The translations under genes were made by a program, and so were the position numbers. Source: Epichloe hybrida (Eukaryota; Ascomycota; Sordariomycetes; Hypocreales; Clavicipitaceae). From it: a stretch of 64,000 bases of DNA. Location of the stretch: positions 496,001 to 560,000 of the forward strand of contig JAFEKR010000022.1 in assembly GCA_019022495.1 (NCBI GenBank), written 5' to 3'. Below the pieces are notes generated by a model, which was given only the letters and a program-made list of their open reading frames with translations, was not told the origin of the DNA and ran no database searches. Position 1 is the stretch's first letter, and each line of letters starts with the position of its first letter. This document shows positions 56,811 to 64,000 of this stretch, piece by piece.

Positions 56811-57440
56811 TAGGGAAAAATATAAGTGGGGTATTATATAAATTCATTATATAGTAGATTTTTTAAATAATCTAATTATACTATTCTTATTTTTATATAT
56901 AATTTAGTTATTTATTTAAAAATCTATTAAGTTTTAGCTTATTTAGAAAAGTAAGCTTATTTAAAATATATAATATCTTAGTAATATTCTTTTATATCTA
57001 TTTTAAAAAATGATTTTTTCTTAATATATTAAGGGTCTTTTTACTCTTATATCTATTTTCTATGATTTATTATAATTATTTATTATATAAAAATACATTA
57101 TAATACAATACAATACAATACATTACAACACATTACAATGCAATACAACACATTACAATACAATACAATGTATTATTAAAAAGGTAAGGTAGTATATATA
57201 CTTATTATATAGTAGATTTTTGATATAATCTAAATAAGATATCCTTAAATATTTATACTATTTAGGTATTTAGTTATAGAATTATAAAGTTTTAGCTAAT
57301 TTAGACTATTAAGCTATATATATATATAGGGTAGCTATAAATAGTATTATCTAAACTTAACTTATAGTAATATTTATTCTTTATATTTTAAAGGTTATTC
57401 TATCTTTCTAGCTTTTTTATAGGATTTACTATGCATTTTA
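56751..57440. repeat. Satellite-like tandem unit of about 358 bp, two copies
   Basis: Each copy begins with an (ACAAT)n tract (to 56806; 57105-57171) and then shares TTATATAGTAGATTTTT (56849 and 57207 regions, 358 bp apart) and the word AAAGTTTTAGCT / TTAAGTTTTAGCTTA. Both copies are extremely AT-rich and diverged. Confidence 0.65.
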
Positions 57441-57836
57441 ATATAGTATTTTTGCTTTAAATATAATATTTACCCTAAATAAATAATTTATAATTCTAAA
57501 TAAATAAGATTAAAACTCTAATAAAAATATACTTATATATATAAGGAATTTATTATAAAGAGAAAATTAAAATTTATTTAATAAATGCTTCTTTTACTAT
57601 TAAGCTATTTTATTATAATTATAATAAATTATATTAGCTTTTAACCTTTTTTAAACTAAAAGAAAAGGAAAAAACCTAGGAAAAGCTTATAAAGAAAAGT
57701 TAAAATATTATATAAAGAATAATCATAATATATATACTATTTTTTTAATATTAAGTAAATAAATAAATAAGCTTTAAAAGTAAGTTTAACTATTTATACT
57801 ACTTTTAGCTTACTTACTTAGTTATATAGTGTTTCT
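57441..57836. other. Extremely AT-rich DNA, nothing recognised
   Basis: Long A/T stretches with almost no G or C; no frame, repeat or motif identified. Confidence 0.5.
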
Positions 57837-58140
57837 TAAAGTGGGTCTTAAAGTGGGTCTTGTTAAACATCAAAAACCAAGTATAATCCCTTTTTATAGT
57901 TATATAACTTTAGCTAAGAAGAGGAGGATATATAAAAGTGGGTCTAAAAGTGGGTCCTATTAGTTATACTATAAACCTAGTATTATCTCTTTACTTAGTT
58001 ATATAATTCTAGCTAAAAAGAAATATATATACAAAAGTGGGTCTAAAAGTGGGTCCTATTAGTTATACTATAAACATAATAATCTCTTTACTTAGTTATG
58101 TAATTTTAGTTAAAAAGAGAGAAATATACTAAAGTAAGTC
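57837..58140. repeat. 98-bp tandem repeat with conserved GTGGGTC pair
   Basis: GTGGGTC begins at 57841, 57939 and 58037 (98-bp period), each time followed about 12 bp later by a second GTGGGTC. A fourth unit at about 58134 has GTAAGTC. Between them runs TTAGTTATACTATAAAC and CTTTACTTAGTTATATAA-like text. Confidence 0.85.
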
Positions 58141-58408
58141 TTATAGTTATATTAGGACTTACTTTCTATTAGTATAAAATTATAAATAGTATAATATTAA
58201 AAACATAAAAAAGAAAGGAATTTTATTTTATTAATATTTTAAAAAACCTTTAAATACTAAATAATTAATAAGTCTAGCTTTTTCTATAGTAATTTACTTA
58301 TAAATACTTATATTTATATTATATTAATTTATTACTTATTTATTTTTAATTAAACTTTAACACTAATAATATTTTAAGTTATATAAGTAATAGAAGTAAT
58401 ATATATAT
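58141..58408. other. AT-rich DNA flanking the insertion of C
   Basis: No feature besides a possible partner duplication TATAT (58404-58408) next to the LTR of C; its other copy is outside the window. Confidence 0.4.
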
Positions 58409-58660
58409 TGTTGGATGCACTAAGGTCCTGCGCAGGTAATAAATCCCGTATGATTGAAGTCGATGATAGTTAGTTAGCTAGGAAAGAGGGAGAAGAGAGG
58501 GAAAGTCTAGATGCTAGAAAAGTAAGCGAAATCCGTATGTGGGGCATAAAAGGGGGTGGCGAATTAATGCAGCTAATCATATCACGTGCATCGCGCTAGA
58601 CCTATAATTAGTCTAGTCTTTAGCCACGATTAAACCAATAAAGATCCAAAGGAATTAACA
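58409..58660 (-). repeat. Left (3') LTR of C
   Basis: 252 bp, TGTTGG to ATTAACA. Matches the LTRs of A and B; the outer end is best preserved. Confidence 0.9.
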
Positions 58661-58849
58661 CTAGTAATCTCTCTTTTTCCTTTATAGCTAAAGAGCTTAA
58701 AAACGCAATAAAAATCAGATTAAAGGAAAGTGTATACTAGTGGATTCCTTAATAGGAATCCGCTGCTCTAATTAGCTATCGTGGTATTAGTTAATTAAAT
58801 TAATCCGTTAGTCCTTGCCTAAGCTCCTGTCCCTTAATATTATAAGTCT

Positions 58850-61800
58850 CTTTACCTATCCTTTAATATAAATCATTAATTTGTTTAAATTAATTAAAGA
58901 GGAAAGTAATAAATTTAGCAATGCTTTTATTATCACATCCGCTAGATTATTATTGCTATTAATCCACCTAACTTTGTAAATCTTATGCCTTTCGTATAAT
59001 TAATAAAGAGCTATAATATTAATTATTAGTCTCTTCTCCTTTATAGTTCCTAGCTTCATAAGATATTCATATAATAAAAAAGAATTAGTACAGAGAATCA
59101 TAGGAATTCAAGGCATTTTTAATTAATCCGTAATCTAATAGAGAGTCATGGAAATCGCGTAGGCAATATCTACGCCTTAAACCATGCTATATAACTTAGA
59201 GGTAAGCGCGCTATGTGTAACTCTCTTACTCTTTGTTAAGCTATACATAATAATATTGCCTTTTATAATAAAGGTATTATTATCTTATATTATCTTATTA
59301 CCAATCATAATCACGTATCCGATCTATAAGCTTAAATCCTTGTTATTAGCAAGCAATCTATCTATAAACATAAAGAGCTTTGCCTCTTTAAGAACCAAAG
59401 GAATATATCATAGTCTGCGTTATTAATTCTTAATCTACCACTTAAGGCGTTTATTAAGGCATATAATATCTTCCCTAGAGGGCTCTTAGTGTTAAGCTAT
59501 AATTAAAAGGTTATATAAAGCCTCTGGTTAACACATAGTTACAATGTAGCTTCCTTACGCTTATTACTCTATATAATCTTACTTTACTATTAAGGATTAA
59601 GGATTAACTTTCTTAATCTTCTAACTCTAACCTTTCTAGGTTAAGATTAGCAAATTATTAGTATTCTAGGTTAATATACAGCCATTAAAGATAAGGGGGT
59701 TCTTAGTGGTTAATTATTGCTTTTCTTTAGCTATAAAATTAGCCTTCTAGAGCTCTTTCTCTTCTTTTCAGAAGAAGTTATTATTACTTAGGCCTAATAT
59801 ATTATTAGTTTACATTCTAATAATGCTAAAGAGATTCTTATTATTTAGGGCTATAATTAATAAGCAGGGATCATAGGTTAAGGTTATTATATTAAGGTTA
59901 TCCCTGTGGTAACGGAAGTACGTTACCCACTAGTAGGTTCTGGCCTCTATAATCCTATAAAGAGGTCTAATTAATTCAATTACAGTCCCTTCTAGAAAGA
60001 GATATGCAATTTGCTTCGGTAATCTCACGATAATTAGCCTTATTAACACCATATGCAATTAAGTGTAGGCTTATGTAATATTACGAATCTAAAGGTAAAT
60101 GCCTCTTCTTCTTAATAACAAAGTAATAGCTACGATTAGTCGTTAGCTCGCACGTTATATTGTTGGCGATTACGTTAGGATGAATTCCTTTCCTTTGTCA
60201 TTATGGCCTTGTATAACAAGACAAGATTTCTCGTATAGCAAGTCCGTTCCTTTACCTTTAATCTCTCTAACTATATAAGAATTAAAGATTCTATGACCTC
60301 TATGCTTCGCTAGGTTAAACTTAACGAATTTAAACACATTACAAGCTTACAAAGCGTTGATCTTAGCTTAATTAGACTACTTAAAGGGTTTTCCTAGGGT
60401 TATAATCCTTCCTTCTTAGTAAAGCTAAAGGGCAAGGTTTTAATTATTCTTTTCCTTTACTATAAGGAATACTATACTTAGCATCCCTCTAGTTATAATC
60501 TCTTAAATAAAGGCCTCCTCTTAATCTTTGTTTATAAGTATGTAGAGCTAAACTAGGCTGATATCCTTCTTAGGGCTATAAGGTTTTCTTTTCCTTACTT
60601 TTATTTCTTTAAGGCATAGCAATAAGTCTTTAACTTAATAGCTTTCCCTTAGGGCCTTTTAGGCTTTATAAGCCTCTTTATTAGACTCTCCTATACTTAT
60701 AAATTATACTATAAGGGCCTTTCTTAGTCTCCCTTGCTTTCTCTTAGCTAGTGTCTATAGCTCTTTGCTATCTTCTATTAGAGAATCTCTTTTATTAGTA
60801 GTAGTTAGTTATATAGCTCCTTCTTCCTTTATATTACTTAGCTATTAATCTAGCGGATTATAGGGCTTTATCTTCTACTGCTCTAGTCCCTTTATAATAT
60901 ATAGGTCTTTATAGTAAGGCTTTACTACTATAAAGCAGAACTTTACTAGGCCACGGGGTATATTAATAGTATAAGTCTCTCTATTAGTAGTAAGTAGCTT
61001 ATATAGGCTATGCTAGCTACCTTTCTCTCTTTACACACGTATATTAGCCTGCAGGGGTAGCTAATATATAGGCGCTATGTTAGGGCTATTCTAGGCTTTA
61101 AGGGTATTATAGACCTGCTATAAAGCTAGAAGATATTAGACTTTATCCATTACCTTGCGAATTACCTTAGCATATTAAATAATAAAGATGCTTAGTAGTG
61201 ACTTATCTATTATCCGTAGGTAGCCTCTAAAGACTAGTATAGTTAGGATAATACTATTTAGGCCTGTAGAGTTATTAATAGCCTTAATAGCTATTTAGAG
61301 GCGTTGCTCTAGCGCAAGCTCTGTTCTAATTAAGTCTATAATAATATTATAGGCTTAGCGTAAAGGTCTATAGTATCTCTTAACCTTTCTAATACTATTA
61401 TAGGCTTTAATTAGCATCTTACTAGTTTTAATTAATATTAATTAAGCATAATGCCTGAATTTAGCGGAAGCGAAGTTATTACTAGTATTGTGGATAATCT
61501 AATCTGGAGGTCCGAGATAAGTATTAATCTAATATTCGCGGATTACATCCTAGATATCTTAAGCCTTTTACTTCTTTAAATTAAGGAACTAGGCTACCTA
61601 AAATAAGGTTACTAAATCAACGATGTGAAGCACTAGCTAGCTATTGATTTACACGATATTAATAATAATCTCGTAGTTAAATTCGTGATTGTCCTTAATT
61701 ATGAATTTGAATTAGCTAGGGGCCTTGCCGTGTATTTAGCAATAGTGGTAAACTTTGGTTAATTTCTTAATTACCTAGCGTTTAACTTTGTAACTAGCTT

Positions 61801-64000
61801 AGTAAAGGATCTTTGTAAGTTATTAAACAGAAGGGTAACTAAGTTAATAATATAATTAATAGATATCTCCTTCTAAAAGGTGGAAGGTAACTGTCTCTCT
61901 TACTTCTAGTAACCACTAAGGGTGTCCCTATTATCACATAATAGGTATAGTTTTATTGCCTTAGATAAGCACGTTAGCAAGGTTATTAATCTTAACTTAC
62001 ATTTTATCTATATTAGTGATTAAGAAGAGGAAGGGGGTAGCTATATTAAGGATATAGAATTTAAGCTCTCTAAGTTCTGTAGGCATATAAAGGATTTCTT
62101 TTATAACTACTAATCTAGCGCTAAATATAATAATTTAGGGTTTGTAAGGGGTTACCTTTAATAAAGGTATTAATCTTAATAGAGCCTTTACTTATGCTTC
62201 TCCTATAATTAACTTTCCTATAGCGCTAGTATTAGGTATAATCCCTCTAAAGACCTCTTTAGAATAACGTTCTTTAGAGATATAGTAAATTAAGCCTTTA
62301 TTACACTCTTATAGCTTATAAAGCTCTTACCTAAGGAATACGTGTTAGAAGGCTTAATTGTTTAGGGTTATAAGAATATTAATATTAGTAGTATTATAGT
62401 TAGTCTATAATCTAGAGTAGAAGAATTATATAATGCTTAGGTGTGCTATTAATAGTAGCTCCTCTATATTATTATTATTATCTTTAGCTTCTATATAGGC
62501 TAAAAGATATAATTCCTAATTCTAACCTAAGCCTTTATTAGGCTTATTATTATCCTACCCTTTATAGGAGGTAAGAAATACCTAGAATCTCTTCTCTAAA
62601 GGGGGTGTATAATGTGTTTTACTAGCTTACTAGCAGTCCTTTTCCTTTTAACATTCTTTAGCGGAGTAATTAGAGGACTAGTAGCTACTCTTGCCGCACA
62701 TAAAGTAATACTTAGTGCTTAGCCTAGGGCTTTGCCTGTAATAGCTTCCTCTACTACGGGATTATTATCTATACTAACGATTAGTAAATATAGCCTTTAG
62801 AGAGTCTCCTTATTAGTACTAAAGGTATTAGGAGAACTTCTTATTTAATTCCGTAATAGTGATTACCTTACGGAGGTCTTTAGTAAGACTTTTAAAGCCT
62901 GTAGAGTGCATATATTCCACTATCTAACATTTAGGCACACTAGCTATAGCATTTAAGGCTTACTTATAGAGTTTAGTATTTACTATCTTAGTAGGGTATA
63001 GGCCTTTATGAATCTTCTTAAGGGTTAATAATATAATCTTAAGGCACTTAAGCTTACTTTTATTAGGATTCTTCTTAATTATACTCTTTAGTGTTATACT
63101 ACTTTACTTATAGTAGTAGAATTACTAGTTACTTTCTATCTTAAAGCGCTAATAAATATAAGTAATTATCTCTTTATAGGAATAGTTATTCCTAAAGAGG
63201 TAATTAAGGTAGTATTACTTAGTATTACCTATTAATATAATAGGGAAAGCCTTCTAATAATACGTTTAAGGAAGGTTAATTCTATTATACTTATTTTTAA
63301 AGAGCGTAATCTTTAGCATTAAGAAGTTATATAGCTTTTTACTATAGCAGTCGCTATCCTTATATATCTTTATAAGCTCTGAGATCTTCTTTATAATCTA
63401 ATCTTCGGAGGGGAATTGCTATAAAGGCATAATTTGTTATAAATAATAGTCTACTAGTTATTCTTAATAATAATTATCTAGATAGAGCTATTAATATAAT
63501 AGGGATTATCACAGGGGTTCTTATAAGGGTTTAAGTAATCTCTAGGGTTAGGGAAGGTTAATTTCTAGGGTAAGTTATTAGGGCTATTAATATTAAGGTT
63601 CTAGGGGTTTGGAAGATTATGGTCTTTCTTATAATCTTTCCTATAACTAAAGGGGCATTAAGGTTTAATAAAGCACTTCCTTAAGTAATACTAGGATTAA
63701 ATATCCTAGGCCTTACCTAATAAGGACGCCGTGATCTTGTAAAGAATTATATAATTCTCTAATAATATCCTTAGATGCCCTTTTAAAGGTGTCTTTAGAC
63801 TAGCCTTTAAAGTCTTCTTAGAATAATTCCTATAGGTTATTATCTCTCTAACCTTAATGCTTACTAAGGTTAATAAATCTTATAATCTAGTTATTAAGCT
63901 TAAGCTATATAGTAGTCTCTGGATCTAGCTTAACGGATTCTTTCTAATCACTAGAGAAGTTATAAGTAAGCTATTAAAGGCGTGAGGGTAACTCATGCTC
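58850..64000 (-). pseudogene. Element C pol and gag remnant
   Basis: The RNase H end at about 58890-59010 shows, on the minus strand, K-R-H-K-I-Y-K-V-R-W-I-N-S-N-N-N-L-A-D followed by A-F-I-K type text, the fungal Copia pattern. RT lies at about 59600-60750, integrase about 61000-62000, gag beyond. Stops interrupt every 20-60 codons. The plus-strand open frame at 59184-59426 is a shadow of RNase H. Confidence 0.7.

Larger units (their letters stand above)
58409..64000 (-). mobile_element. Copia-type LTR retrotransposon copy C (family ABC), truncated by the window edge
   Basis: 3' LTR at 58409-58660 then RNase H, RT, integrase and part of gag on the minus strand, running off the right edge. 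Co-linear with B. It is visibly less RIP-mutated than B near its left end (many CpG and CpA remain at 58409-60400), consistent with younger age or weaker RIP. PPT-like AAAGGAAAAAGAGAG (rc of about 58668-58685) and CTAG adjoin the LTR. Confidence 0.88.

Noticed and set aside
56647..56841. 64-codon frame of repeated Cys-Ile-Val-Tyr
   Set aside because: Translation of the TATTG microsatellite only.
55861..58408. Telomere or subtelomere
   Set aside because: No TTAGGG-type repeats; AT-rich satellites and a possible repeat-associated gene are not sufficient evidence.
59184..59426. 80-codon plus frame
   Set aside because: Antisense shadow of the RNase H region of element C.
1..64000. tRNA and rRNA genes
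   Set aside because: Scanned by eye on both strands without finding a credible cloverleaf or rRNA segment; a covariance-model search would be decisive.

Overview
The window is a piece of a filamentous ascomycete (Pezizomycotina) chromosome. Most of it is very AT-rich, TpA-dense and full of stop codons, the signature of repeat-induced point mutation (RIP: CpA to TpA, TpG to TpA on the other strand). These stretches are dead, nested Copia-type LTR retrotransposons. Between them are islands of balanced composition with short, intron-bearing fungal genes. This is the AT-isochore / gene-island layout known from several RIP-active fungi; the class within Pezizomycotina cannot be fixed from the sequence alone.

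Layout. 1-14419: an old plus-strand Copia element (E, 5' end outside the window) that received three minus-strand insertions: A (only its right end is here, 1-1118), D (3407-9663) and F (10073-13027, internally deleted). 14420-20840: a gene island with a MULE-like MITE (14467-14814), a casein-kinase-1-like gene broken by one nonsense codon (14931-16013), a small Cys-rich protein (18177-18401) and an intact, divergent protein-kinase-like gene (18618-19529). 20841-46464: Copia element H, inserted into the island with target-site duplication GCACC. H carries G (21050-27416) and B (29334-42882), and B carries I (32580-39380). 46465-55860: continuation of the island, increasingly decayed, with tandem repeats, two divergent copies of a non-LTR module, and remnants of minus-strand genes (48057-48425, 48852-49466 and a long one at about 52680-55860). 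55861-58408: extremely AT-rich satellite-like DNA with (TATTG)n microsatellites and a 98-bp tandem repeat. 58409-64000: Copia element C, same family as A and B, running off the right edge.

Every retrotransposon with both ends present has matching 5-bp target-site duplications (D ATTAG, F AAATC, G ATAAG, H GCACC, B GCACT, I CTTAT), so the nesting order is read directly. The strongest unexplained structure is a polarity of RIP. In each LTR pair the left half of the left LTR and the right half of the right LTR are spared, while the inward-facing halves are mutated. A similar low-mutation pocket sits on the internal deletion junction of F. Families ABC, D, F/G and I share a palindromic motif next to the 5' LTR and the same 3' boundary; D, F/G and I also share a 3' hairpin. 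H instead has a primer site matching the initiator-Met tRNA anticodon arm.

No rRNA, tRNA, CRISPR or telomeric repeat was seen. All assignments are by eye; no database search was possible.
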